From Halobellus ruber (GTDB lineage: Archaea; Halobacteriota; Halobacteria; Halobacteriales; Haloferacaceae), in NCBI RefSeq assembly GCF_014212355.1, contig NZ_JACKXD010000001.1, forward strand, positions 457,143-521,142: a DNA stretch of 64,000 nt. The letters are read 5' to 3'. The notes under the pieces were generated by a model, which was not told where the DNA came from, did no database searches, and saw only the letters and a program-made list of their open reading frames with translations. Position numbers and translations under genes: made by a program. Below, piece by piece: positions 1-8,508 of this stretch (position 1 is its first letter; each line of letters opens with the position of its first letter).

Positions 1-579
1 ATCTACCAGGACGGCGTCAACCTCGTGGAGCTCCGCAAGCGGGTCGGGATGGTGTTCCAGTCGCCGAACCCGTTCCCGAAGTCGATCCGCGAGAACGTCG
101 CCTACGGCCCGGAGAAGCACGGCGACATCAACACCGGACTCTTAGCCCGGCTGCTCGGTCGCAGCGACGAGGAGGCCCGCGAGGAACTGGTCGAGCGGTG
201 TCTCCGCGACGCGGCGCTGTGGGACGAGGTCCACGACCGGCTCGACGACAACGCCCTCGGGCTTTCGGGCGGCCAACAACAGCGGCTCTGCATTGCCCGG
301 TGTCTCTCCGTCGACCCGGAGGTCATCCTGATGGACGAGCCGGCGTCGGCGCTGGATCCGATCGCGACCGCGAAGATCGAGGATCTCATCGACGACCTCA
401 GCCAGGAGTACACGGTCGTCATCGTCACCCACAATATGCAGCAGGCCGCACGGATCTCCGACCAGACGGCCGTGTTCCTCACCGGCGGCGAACTCGTGGA
501 GTACGGCGACACCGACCAGGTGTTCGAGAACCCACGGAGCGAGCGGGTCGAGGATTACATCACCGGGAAGTTCGGGTAG
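1..579 (+). CDS. pstB: Phosphate ABC transporter ATP-binding protein PstB (5' end outside window)
   Basis: ATPase of the high-affinity phosphate importer PstSCAB, acting on the cytoplasmic face of the membrane. The reading frame is already open at base 1, so the Walker A region lies upstream of the window. Visible are the Q-loop ([11 protein letters not shown]), the ABC signature ([15 protein letters not shown]), Walker B with the D-loop ([13 protein letters not shown]) and the switch histidine in [15 protein letters not shown]. The Q-loop sequence and the family-typical C-terminus make PstB more likely than another ABC ATPase. phoU follows after 3 bases, so this is the usual pst-phoU order. 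Confidence 0.95.
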   Translation: MYQDGVNLVELRKRVGMVFQSPNPFPKSIRENVAYGPEKHGDINTGLLARLLGRSDEEAREELVERCLRDAALWDEVHDRLDDNALGLSGGQQQRLCIARCLSVDPEVILMDEPASALDPIATAKIEDLIDDLSQEYTVVIVTHNMQQAARISDQTAVFLTGGELVEYGDTDQVFENPRSERVEDYITGKFG

Positions 580-582
580 CGG

Positions 583-1269
583 ATGACGCGGCGTGACTTC
601 CAGGCGTCCCTCAACGCGCTGCGTTCCGACGTCGCGGAGATGGGCGAGCTGGTGGTAGACCGGCTTGACCAGGCGCTCGCGGCGCTCGATTCCGGCGACG
701 CCGACGCCGCCGCGGCGGTGGCCGGCGGTGATGACGACGTCAATCAGCTGTATCTCGAACTCGAATCCGCGTGCATCGATCTCTTCGCGCTCCAGCAGCC
801 GGTCGCGAGCGACCTCCGGTTCGTTGCGGCGTCGTTCAAGATCCTCACCGATCTCGAACGCGTCGGCGACCTAGCCGCGAACCTGGCGGGCTACGTCCGC
901 GATGCCGACGACCGGTACCTCCCGGATATGGATCTGACACACATCGGACGGCGCGCATCCGACCTCGTCGCCGACGCAATCGACGCGTACGTCGAGAGCG
1001 ACGCCGCGGCGTGCCGGGAGATCGCCACCCGCGACGACGAGATCGACACGCTGTGTCACACCGCGGGCCAGCGGGTGGTCCGGGAACTCATCCGGGAGCG
1101 GTCGGCCGACGGCGACGACGGCGGCGCCTGGGACGTCGAGGCGGTCCTCAACGATGTCTCCCGCGTTCTCCTCACGGTCCGGGATCTCGAACGGATCGCC
1201 GACCACGGCGTCAACATCGCCGCCAGAACCCTCTATGCGGTCGACAGCGACCCGGAGCTGATCTACTGA
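583..1269 (+). CDS. phoU: Phosphate-signalling protein PhoU
   Basis: A 228-residue protein of the PhoU family, a helical regulator that restrains Pst transport and phosphate signalling. It shows the two repeated PhoU helical bundles: the N-terminal half has the metal-binding type motif FKILTDLERVGDLAANLA, and the C-terminal half repeats it as RDLERIADHGVNIAARTLY. Length is normal. It starts 3 bases after the pstB stop and must be co-transcribed with pstB. Haloarchaea usually regulate this operon by phosphate starvation, but no upstream promoter is in the window. Confidence 0.95.
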   Translation: MTRRDFQASLNALRSDVAEMGELVVDRLDQALAALDSGDADAAAAVAGGDDDVNQLYLELESACIDLFALQQPVASDLRFVAASFKILTDLERVGDLAANLAGYVRDADDRYLPDMDLTHIGRRASDLVADAIDAYVESDAAACREIATRDDEIDTLCHTAGQRVVRELIRERSADGDDGGAWDVEAVLNDVSRVLLTVRDLERIADHGVNIAARTLYAVDSDPELIY

Positions 1270-1304
1270 TGCAGCCGCTTGGCCCCCGCCCGTCACAGTT
1301 AGGT

Positions 1305-1355
1305 ATGACTGCGACGGACTCGACGACACCGAACCGAGTGGGGACGCGCGTATGA
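1305..1355 (+). CDS. Possible 16-codon leader peptide upstream of ppk1
   Basis: A short frame starting with ATG at 1305 encodes 16 residues (MTATDSTTPNRVGTRV) and stops at TGA 1353-1355. The stop overlaps the ppk1 start codon as ATGA. The arrangement would suit translational coupling of ppk1 to a leader. The sequence shows only the open frame and the overlap; expression and function are inference, and it could be chance in a high-GC spacer. Confidence 0.3.
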   Translation: MTATDSTTPNRVGTRV

Positions 1356-3667
1356 CCGACTCCGATCCCGACCCAACGGACTCCGAGTACTACCTCAACC
1401 GCGAGCTCTCGGAGCTTGCCCTCCAAGAGCGGGTGCTCCACGAGGGGATGGACGACCGCAATCCACCCCTGGAGCGGCTGCGGTTTCTCGCGTACTTCAC
1501 CAAGAACACCGACGAGTTCTTCATGAAACGCGTGGGCGGGCTGAAACAGCAGATCGACGCGGGGATCACCGACCGGACGCCGGACGGTCGGACCCCCAAA
1601 GAGCAGTGGCGCGAGGTGCTCGACGCCGTGCGACCGCTGTTCCGGAAGCAATCGGAGTACTGGGAGACGACGCTGAGGCCGACGCTCGCGGAAGCGGGAA
1701 TCCGGATCCAGAACCCCGAGGACCTGCCGGAGGACGTCCGCTTGCGACTCCGGGAGCAGTTCGAGGAGTCGGTGTTACCGACGCTCACGCCGCTGGCGTT
1801 CGACCCCGCACACCCGTTTCCGTTCATCTCGAACCTCTCGCTGTCGCTGGCGGTACTCTCGGAGGACGGCAGCGGCGAGCCCACGTTCACTCGAATCAAG
1901 ATCCCGCCGAACCAGCCGCGGCTGGTCGGGGTACCCGGCCGGACCGAGGAGTACGTCCTGCTGGAGGACCTGATCGAGGCCAACCTCGATATGCTCCTCC
2001 CGGACATCGACATCGTCGACGTCTCGAAGTTCAGGGTGACCCGGAACGCCGAGGTCCGCCGGAACCAGGAGGTCGCCGAGGACCTCATCGAGATGGTGGA
2101 GGAGGTGCTCGAACAGCGCCGGTTCGCCACGGTCGTCCGGCTCGAAGTCGATGCGGATATGCCGGAGCGGTCGGTGTCGATCCTGAAGGAACACCTCGAC
2201 GTGGACGACCGCGAGGTCTTCTACCGGGAGGGGCCGATCGACTTCGAGGACTTCTTCGCGCTGGTCGACCTCGACCGGCCGGAGCTGAAGCTTCGGCCGT
2301 GGACCCCGCGCCCACACCCGCGGCTGAAACCCTCCGCGGGCGACGCCAACGGGACGGACATCTTCGACGAGATCCGCGAGGGGGACATCCTGGCGCACCA
2401 TCCGTATCACTCCTTCGAGGGGACCGTCCAGCGGTTCCTCGACGCGGCCGCGAACGATCCCGACGTGCTCGCGGTGAAGGCGGCGATCTACCGGACCGCC
2501 AGCGACTCGAAGGTGATCGGGAGCCTCATCGACGCCGCCGACGCCGGCAAGCAGGTGGCGGTGATGGTCGAACTCAAAGCCCGGTTCGACGAGCGGAACA
2601 ACCTGGAGTGGGTCCGCCAACTCGAAGAGGAGGGGATCCACGTCGCCTACGGCACCGTCGGATTGAAGACCCACACCAAGACCGCCCTGGTCGTCCGCCA
2701 GGAGGAAAACGGCGTGGAACTGTACTCCCACGTCGGGACCGGCAACTACCACTCCGAGACCGCGAAGGGGTACGCAGACCTGGGGCTTTTGACCGCCGAC
2801 CGCGACATCGGCCAGGATCTCACCAAGGTGTTCAACTTCTTCACCGGGCCGACGCTCGACGACCGGTTCCGGAAGCTGCTGATCGCCCCGGTCACGATGC
2901 GCGAGCGGTTCACCCGGATGGTGCGACGCGAGGCCGAGCACGCCCGCAACGGCCGGCGGGCCCGGATCGTGGTGAAGGTCAACGGGCTCGAGGACCCGAA
3001 GATGGTCGAGGAGCTGTACCGGGCGTCGATGGCGGGCGTCGAGATCGATCTGATCGTCCGGGACATCTGCCGGCTCCGCCCCGGGATCGAGGGACTGAGC
3101 GAGACGGTCCGGGTCCACTCGATCGTGGGCCGGTTCCTCGAACACGCTCGGATCTTCTACTTCGAGAACGCCGGCGACCCCGAGTGGCTCCTCGGCTCGG
3201 CCGACTGGATGACGCGCAACCTCGACAACCGGGTCGAGGCAGTCACGCCCGTCGAAACCGTGGAGCTCAGAGAACAGCTCCGGTTCGTGCTCGAAGCGTC
3301 GCTGTCGGACAACCGGCGGCGGTGGGAGATGCAGTCCGACGGGAGCTACGAGCAGGTCACGCCGGGCGAGGAGCCGGTCCGGGACGTCCAGGAGATCCTG
3401 ATGCGGGCGGCCGACGCCGCGCTCGACCGGGGGTACGGCCCGGGGATGGTCGTCGACGCCGATCAGATCGACGAGGAGCTCCTGATCGAACCAACAGAGG
3501 CACGGGCGGGGCCAGCCACGGACGCGGCAGGTTCCTCTGATACCAGTCCTGACGCCGATTCGGGCGACGCCACTGACCCGACCGACGCCGATCCGGCTCC
3601 CGATGAGGGTGTCGAGGGACCGAGCGGGACGGACGGGGCAGACGACACAGACGCGACGGACGCGTAG
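1352..3667 (+). CDS. ppk1: Polyphosphate kinase 1
   Basis: Makes and degrades inorganic polyphosphate from ATP. The 771-residue protein has the full PPK1 layout: N-terminal domain with LNRELSELALQERVLHEG and FLAYFTKNTDEFFMKRVGG, a middle domain, then two phospholipase-D-like C-terminal domains. The phosphohistidine region is visible as VGLKTHTKTALVVRQE, and a second conserved histidine lies in VGRFLEHARIFYFENAG. The last 75 residues are a low-complexity Asp/Thr/Gly-rich tail, which is usual for acidic haloarchaeal proteins. It lies 82 bases after phoU on the same strand, linking phosphate uptake to storage. Confidence 0.95.
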   Translation: MTDSDPDPTDSEYYLNRELSELALQERVLHEGMDDRNPPLERLRFLAYFTKNTDEFFMKRVGGLKQQIDAGITDRTPDGRTPKEQWREVLDAVRPLFRKQSEYWETTLRPTLAEAGIRIQNPEDLPEDVRLRLREQFEESVLPTLTPLAFDPAHPFPFISNLSLSLAVLSEDGSGEPTFTRIKIPPNQPRLVGVPGRTEEYVLLEDLIEANLDMLLPDIDIVDVSKFRVTRNAEVRRNQEVAEDLIEMVEEVLEQRRFATVVRLEVDADMPERSVSILKEHLDVDDREVFYREGPIDFEDFFALVDLDRPELKLRPWTPRPHPRLKPSAGDANGTDIFDEIREGDILAHHPYHSFEGTVQRFLDAAANDPDVLAVKAAIYRTASDSKVIGSLIDAADAGKQVAVMVELKARFDERNNLEWVRQLEEEGIHVAYGTVGLKTHTKTALVVRQEENGVELYSHVGTGNYHSETAKGYADLGLLTADRDIGQDLTKVFNFFTGPTLDDRFRKLLIAPVTMRERFTRMVRREAEHARNGRRARIVVKVNGLEDPKMVEELYRASMAGVEIDLIVRDICRLRPGIEGLSETVRVHSIVGRFLEHARIFYFENAGDPEWLLGSADWMTRNLDNRVEAVTPVETVELREQLRFVLEASLSDNRRRWEMQSDGSYEQVTPGEEPVRDVQEILMRAADAALDRGYGPGMVVDADQIDEELLIEPTEARAGPATDAAGSSDTSPDADSGDATDPTDADPAPDEGVEGPSGTDGADDTDATDA

Positions 3668-3703
3668 GTCGACCCGACATCCCGTACGGAACCCTGCCAC
3701 CGA

Positions 3704-4390
3704 CTACTGTACCGCCGCGATCTTGTCGTCGCTCCGGTCCTGATGTGTCGCCGTCGGGTCTGTCGTGACGAACCGCCCGCGGCGGTAGTCGTAGGCCGTA
3801 AGCTGGCCGCCGTACACGCATCCCGTATCGAGGCCGACAGCGTACTCGCGGTCGACGGGACGCTCGTGGACGGTGTGGCCGAAGAAAACGCGGTACGGTC
3901 CGCTGTAATCCTCGTACCAGAACGGGCCGTCGTACCCCGATCCCAGCGGCGAGCGCATCGTCAGGAGCTCCTCGACAGTGTGATCCGACAGCGTACGGGT
4001 GGGATCGATCCCGCCGTGAACGACGACGGCGTCGTCGAAGGACACGACCACCGGTAACGACGCGAGATACGCCGTGTCGCCGTCACGGAGCCACCCCGGT
4101 TCCTTCTCTCCCCGGAGGATCTTCGCCTCGTTGTTCCCGCGGACGCTCACCAGCCGGTCGTCGTCACGAACCAGATCGATCACGCCAGGGCTGTCGGGGC
4201 CCTTACGGACGAGGTCCCCGACGAGGATAACGAGGTCGGCGGCGCCGAGTTCGAGCGTCGAGAGCAGCGACTCCAGGGCGGTCCGGCTCCCGTGTACGTC
4301 GCCGACGATGTAGATGTCGTCGTACGCCGTGCTGTCGATCCGGGTATGAGCCTGCTCTACTGCCGCGCTGAATTCGGGTTTCGGAACCAT
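3704..4390 (-). CDS. Calcineurin-like metallophosphoesterase (PrpE/ApaH-like)
   Basis: A 228-residue single-domain metallophosphoesterase. The metal-binding motifs are clear: DIYIVGDVHG (GDxHG), LVILVGDLVRKGPDS (GDxVxKGP), VSVRGNNEAKI (GNxE), VVVHGGID and FGHTVHERP. This spacing is typical of the bacteriophage-lambda phosphatase / diadenosine tetraphosphatase group. Substrate cannot be told from sequence; a phosphoprotein or a nucleotide is possible. The ATG at 4390 is chosen because the upstream extension to 4432 is arginine-rich and unlike the family. It is convergent with ppk1, so its closeness to the phosphate genes need not be functional. Confidence 0.85.
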   Translation of the reverse strand: MVPKPEFSAAVEQAHTRIDSTAYDDIYIVGDVHGSRTALESLLSTLELGAADLVILVGDLVRKGPDSPGVIDLVRDDDRLVSVRGNNEAKILRGEKEPGWLRDGDTAYLASLPVVVSFDDAVVVHGGIDPTRTLSDHTVEELLTMRSPLGSGYDGPFWYEDYSGPYRVFFGHTVHERPVDREYAVGLDTGCVYGGQLTAYDYRRGRFVTTDPTATHQDRSDDKIAAVQ

Positions 4391-4641
4391 CTTGCGTGTC
4401 GTACGGACGCCGCCAGCCGTCCGCGCTCTCATCAGGTCTATGCCTCCTGCCGGATTAATGGCTTGCTAATACCGGACGGTACGGATATATATCCCTCGGG
4501 AGACGACCCACGGCCCGAGTGGCGCTGCCTCCGGCGGGGACGGAACGACTGCTGCGGTCCCCACCGATCAACGTCCGGCGGAAACGACCACGGGCCGTCC
4601 CACAGGGACAACGGTAAGCGGCGCCCCGAGACGGCACGCCG

Positions 4642-4776
4642 ATGGCTGCACTCCCCGTCGAGATCCTCTACGGGATCTCCCTGGGCGTCCTCACCGGGTT
4701 GGTGCCCGCGCTGATCGCGTTCAAATACTTCACCGGGATCTCCATCCCCGGGCGTCGACTCCCGCGACGCCCGTAA
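4642..4776 (+). pseudogene. Remnant or very short membrane protein (44 codons)
   Basis: ATG at 4642 opens a 44-residue frame beginning MAALPVEILYGISLGVLTGL, one hydrophobic segment followed by KYFTGISIPG and a short Arg/Pro tail. From memory, the start resembles the N-terminus of larger haloarchaeal membrane proteins that continue after the PG motif. Here a short internal stretch seems missing and the frame ends abruptly. I therefore read it as a truncated remnant; a genuine mini-membrane protein is the alternative. Confidence 0.4.
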
Positions 4777-4814
4777 CCGACAGTATCAACTCCGCCGGTG
4801 TGCGACCGTTGAAC

Positions 4815-5087
4815 ATGAAGACGGTCACCTGGCGGCTGTTCGCTGATCTCGCCGAGGTCGCGGAGGGACGGGAACACACCGTCTCCGTCGAGGCCGACGG
4901 CACCGTCGGCGACGCGATCGACGCGCTGCTCGCGGAATCGACGGGGCTCAGAGGGCGCGTATTCGACGGCGACGCCCTCGCTGACGACGTCAATCTGATG
5001 CGGAACGGCTCGCCGACCGCCCCGACGGAGCCGATCGAGGACGGCGACGAACTCGCGATGTTCCCGCCCGTGACCGGCGGCCGATAA
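4815..5087 (+). CDS. SAMP1-like ubiquitin-fold small archaeal modifier protein
   Basis: A 90-residue MoaD/ThiS/SAMP-family beta-grasp protein. The body (TWRLFADLAEVAEG, ALLAESTGLRGRVF, NLMRNGSPT, DGDELAMFPPVTGG) matches haloarchaeal SAMP1, which is adenylated by UbaA and then conjugated to proteins or used to carry sulfur for molybdopterin. The ATG at 4815 is preferred over an in-frame GTG at 4800 because the family starts right before the first beta strand. Oddly, the chain ends GGR rather than GG, so the C-terminal glycine is masked by one arginine and trimming would be needed before activation. Confidence 0.85.
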   Translation: MKTVTWRLFADLAEVAEGREHTVSVEADGTVGDAIDALLAESTGLRGRVFDGDALADDVNLMRNGSPTAPTEPIEDGDELAMFPPVTGGR

Positions 5088-5123
5088 CGGCCGGCCGTCA
5101 GCGGCCGCGGGACGATCCGCCGG

Positions 5124-7139
5124 CTACGACAGCCACTCGTCGGGCTTCGTGTCGTAGTCCACGTCCGTCGCCTGGATCCGCTCCTCCAAGTCGGAATCGA
5201 GGTCGAACTCCGAGAAGGAGTCGCCGTCGTACCGGATCCGGACGCCGCGCTCGGTCGGCTCGGGTTCGCGGTTGCGGCGCCGCGCCACCTCGACGTCGTG
5301 GTCGTCGTACTCCTTCCGGATCGTCATCAGGTTCACCGGGCGGCCCCACAGCTCGTGAACCCGCTCTAAGACGTCGCGAGCCTCGTCGATGTCGAGCATC
5401 ACCCCGTTGTAGCGGTGGCCGAGGAGGAGTTCGCCCCGGTTCTCGAAGTTGCCGTCGAACACCGCGATCGTGGGCTTCCCGAAGTTGGTGAACTGCAACA
5501 GCAGCTTCTTTTTCACGTCGTCGGGGTCGACCGACGCCACGCGGAAGTCGCCGGTCGACCGGGTGTACTCGTAGGTGAAGTAGTCGTTGTCCGTCACGAA
5601 CTCCCGGGAGAGGAACGCGTCGACGAACGTCACGTCGTTGTGACTCTCCCGGACCTCGCGCATCCGATCCCAGCCGGCCGCGCGGTCGACGTCGGCGATC
5701 GCGGCCTCGACGTCCGCGTACTTGTCGTCGTCGAACATATACCTGGAGAGCCCTTCGAGTTCCGACCGCTGGATCGCCCGGAGGAACCCACGGTTCTGGG
5801 GTTTCACCAGGGAGAAATGCCGCTCGGCCAGCCCCTCGTAGGTCAGCACCTTCCAGGGATAGCGGTCGACGTCGACGGCCGCCGGGTCCGACAGCACCCG
5901 GTCGAGCGTCTCCCAGTCGACCCGCGGGTCGCCCTCGGGCAGCGCGGCGAGTTCCTCCAGGGTGTCGCTCCGGACCGTATCGATCTCGGGTGCGGGTTCG
6001 AGCAGCGACTGGACCCGCTCGAAGTCGACGGCGTCGTGGAAGTTCCGCCAGGTGATCCCCTCGACGCGGAGGAGCTTGTCCGCCACCTCCCGGCGGTTCT
6101 CGGTGTTTTCGACGTACTCCCACAGCTCCTTCCCGAGCTTGTAGGGGTTCATCCCGGGCGACCCGAGCACCCGCGCCTGGTGGTCGGCGTAGGTGAGGAA
6201 CTCGTCGGTGCCCGCGAAGCGCTCCTCGCCCATCATCAGCGACTCCCAGTAGGCCGCCCACCCCTCGTTCATCGTCTTGGTCATCTTCTGTGGGGCGAAG
6301 TAGTACGCCTCCCGTCGGAGCAAGTCGAGGACGTCCTGCTGCCAGGATTCCATCTCGACGGCCTCGCCGGCCTCCTCGTCGTAGACCATCCCGTGCTCCT
6401 GGAGGAACCCCAAGACGTCGGTCCGCGGGCGGTCGAGATCGGCTGCGGCCGCCTCCGCCTCCGCGAGTTCGTCGAGCCACTCGTCGTCGAAGACCTCGCT
6501 TTGCACGTCCGCCGAGAGGTCCATCCCGTCGAGTCGGTCCCGGAGGTCCTCCGGCTCGGCCCGTTCGGTGTCGGGATCGTCGGAGAGCGGCCGGTGCTGG
6601 TCGATCGTGTCCTCCAGACACGTGACGGCGTCGACGAACCGTTCGACGTCCTCGCGGTCGATGTCGGCGTCGTCGATGTACCGCTGGATGGTCTCGGCGT
6701 GGCGTTCCAACATCGCGGCGGCGTCCAACTCGCCGTCGCCCGCAAAGCGGCTGAACCACTCGTTGTTCCGGAAGAAGTCGGCGTGGGCCTCGACGTGGGT
6801 GATGACCGCCTTCTGGTCGGCCAGCGTGTTCGACTCCTGGAGGAACGCGTGGCTCGGGTCGTCGTTGTTGACGATCTCGAAGGCCTTCCCCATTCCGAAC
6901 TGGTCTTGCTTCTGCTGGCGGTCGTAGGCCATTCCCCACCGCCAGTGGGGGTAGCGGCGCTGGAACCCGCCGTAGGCGATGAGCTGGTTCATCTCGTCGT
7001 GATCGACCACCCAGTAGTTCACCGGGTACGGGTCGAGTCCGAGCTTCCGGGCGAGCGCGGCGGCCTCAGTCACCGGCTCCTCCAGCCGGTCGGCCTCGGT
7101 TCGTGCCGCGCGCCTGAAACGTCGTAGTCTGTTGGTCAT
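5124..7139 (-). CDS. SpoVR family protein
   Basis: A 671-residue member of the SpoVR family, whose biochemical role is unknown; in bacteria it travels with PrkA and YeaH in stress and starvation operons. Conserved stretches include YPVNYWVVDHDEMNQLIAYG, HWRWGMAYDRQ, ITHVEAHADFFRNNEWF and MNEGWAAYWESLMM. These carry the His/Glu residues typical of the family, and length is slightly above the bacterial norm. It is the last gene of a four-gene minus-strand operon (PrkA, PrkA, YeaH-type VWA, SpoVR), 19 bases after the VWA gene. Confidence 0.92.
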   Translation of the reverse strand: MTNRLRRFRRAARTEADRLEEPVTEAAALARKLGLDPYPVNYWVVDHDEMNQLIAYGGFQRRYPHWRWGMAYDRQQKQDQFGMGKAFEIVNNDDPSHAFLQESNTLADQKAVITHVEAHADFFRNNEWFSRFAGDGELDAAAMLERHAETIQRYIDDADIDREDVERFVDAVTCLEDTIDQHRPLSDDPDTERAEPEDLRDRLDGMDLSADVQSEVFDDEWLDELAEAEAAAADLDRPRTDVLGFLQEHGMVYDEEAGEAVEMESWQQDVLDLLRREAYYFAPQKMTKTMNEGWAAYWESLMMGEERFAGTDEFLTYADHQARVLGSPGMNPYKLGKELWEYVENTENRREVADKLLRVEGITWRNFHDAVDFERVQSLLEPAPEIDTVRSDTLEELAALPEGDPRVDWETLDRVLSDPAAVDVDRYPWKVLTYEGLAERHFSLVKPQNRGFLRAIQRSELEGLSRYMFDDDKYADVEAAIADVDRAAGWDRMREVRESHNDVTFVDAFLSREFVTDNDYFTYEYTRSTGDFRVASVDPDDVKKKLLLQFTNFGKPTIAVFDGNFENRGELLLGHRYNGVMLDIDEARDVLERVHELWGRPVNLMTIRKEYDDHDVEVARRRNREPEPTERGVRIRYDGDSFSEFDLDSDLEERIQATDVDYDTKPDEWLS

Positions 7140-7158
7140 AGTCTGTGGTATGCGATGG

Positions 7159-8508
7159 TTAGGATCCTCCCGCGGGCGTCGCCGTCGACCGCGACCGGAG
7201 GATCTCGTAGATGGCGTCGGTCACGTCCTCGGGCGCGCCGACCGACGCGACGACGACGTCGTCGGTGTCGTTGAAGGCACGCTCGACCTCCTCGGCGTGC
7301 GTGGCGTTGATCGCGGTGCCGCCGGGTTGGGTCTCGACGTAGGCGTGACGGTTGGCGTCGATCCCTCTCATTAGGGGGATCACGTTCTCCGTGGTGTCGT
7401 TCGAGGAGTTCTCGGAGTCGCCCGCGGCGAAGACATAGCGGTTCCACTCCGACCAGGGATACGCCTCCTCGAGGATCTCCTGGGCGAGTTCGTAGGCGCT
7501 GGAGATCCGGGTGCCGCCGCCCGAGCGGATGCCGAAGAACTCCTCGCGGTCGACCTCCCAGGCGTCGGCGTCGTGGGCGATGTAGACGAACTCCGCGTTG
7601 TCGTACTTCCCCTGGAGATACCAATCCAGTGGCGTGAACGTCCGCTCGACGAGTTCGCGTTTCGTCTCCCGCATCGACCCCGACACGTCGCGGATGTTGA
7701 CCACGACCACGTTCTTCCGCTTTTTCTCCTCGATCTCGGGGTGGCGGTACCGCTCGTCGTCCCGTCGGAACGGGATCTGCTCGATCCCCTCCCGCCTGAT
7801 CCGCTGGGCCGCGTTGTCGCGGTCGACGCTCTCCTCCATCTCCGCGAACGAGTCCCACCGGCCGCGCTCGTCGTCGGGGATCTCGTCCCACTCGGACTCG
7901 ATCCACGACAGCGACACGAGGATCCGCTTCTCGCGACACCACCGGTAGACCGACTGCGGTGTCTCGCCGTCGACCCGCATCGCCTCGCGGACGAACCTCT
8001 CGTCGAAGTCGGTGGCGAGCTTCCGCTTGAGCCCCTGTTTGAACAGCCGCTCGAAGTCCAACGTGGAGTTGGGCCCGGTGCGGGTGACGTCGGTGAAGTC
8101 GCCCTCGATCTCCTCGACGACCTCCTTGCCCTTCGGTTCGAGATCTAACCCCAGCGCCTCGTCGAGTTCCTCGGCGAACTCCTCGGGGTCCATCTCGTAG
8201 TGGCCGTGCTCGCCGCCCTCCTCGCCGGGCTCGCCCTCCTCGTCGCCGTCGTCACCGTCGTCGCCGTCGCCGGGTTCGGGCTCGCCGATGGGCTGGCCCA
8301 CGTCGGGGGTGTCGCCCTGGCCCTGCCCGACCCCGCCGCGGTCGAGGCGGTCGTAGGTGAACTCCGGCAGGTCGACCACCTTGATCGGGATCTCGACCCG
8401 ATCGGAGTCGGAGCCGCTGAGGTCGCCGTACCGGATGAAGTCCTGGAGGTCCTGGCGGCGCTCCTCGCCGATCTCCCGGAACCGTTCGAGGTCCTCTCTC
8501 AGTCCCAT
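7159..8508 (-). CDS. YeaH/YhbH-type VWA-domain protein (DUF444/UPF0229)
   Basis: A 449-residue protein. The N-terminal half is charged ([20 protein letters not shown]) and contains a long Gly/Asp/Glu-rich linker. The C-terminal half is a von Willebrand A-like domain with a MIDAS-type DVSGSM motif in [20 protein letters not shown], followed by [12 protein letters not shown]. This is the YeaH partner found with PrkA and SpoVR in bacteria. The start at 8508 overlaps the end of the upstream kinase gene by 10 bases, which implies coupled translation; longer in-frame extensions are simply read-through of the kinase gene. Confidence 0.9.
   Translation of the reverse strand: MGLREDLERFREIGEERRQDLQDFIRYGDLSGSDSDRVEIPIKVVDLPEFTYDRLDRGGVGQGQGDTPDVGQPIGEPEPGDGDDGDDGDEEGEPGEEGGEHGHYEMDPEEFAEELDEALGLDLEPKGKEVVEEIEGDFTDVTRTGPNSTLDFERLFKQGLKRKLATDFDERFVREAMRVDGETPQSVYRWCREKRILVSLSWIESEWDEIPDDERGRWDSFAEMEESVDRDNAAQRIRREGIEQIPFRRDDERYRHPEIEEKKRKNVVVVNIRDVSGSMRETKRELVERTFTPLDWYLQGKYDNAEFVYIAHDADAWEVDREEFFGIRSGGGTRISSAYELAQEILEEAYPWSEWNRYVFAAGDSENSSNDTTENVIPLMRGIDANRHAYVETQPGGTAINATHAEEVERAFNDTDDVVVASVGAPEDVTDAIYEILRSRSTATPAGGS

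Noticed and set aside
1775-3700. 641-codon minus-strand frame opposite ppk1
   Set aside because: Composition follows the complement of ppk1 codons; no family features.
5415-7127. 570-codon open frame opposite spoVR
   Set aside because: It is the exact antisense of a conserved family gene, is caused by GC-rich third positions, and its product has no recognisable motifs.
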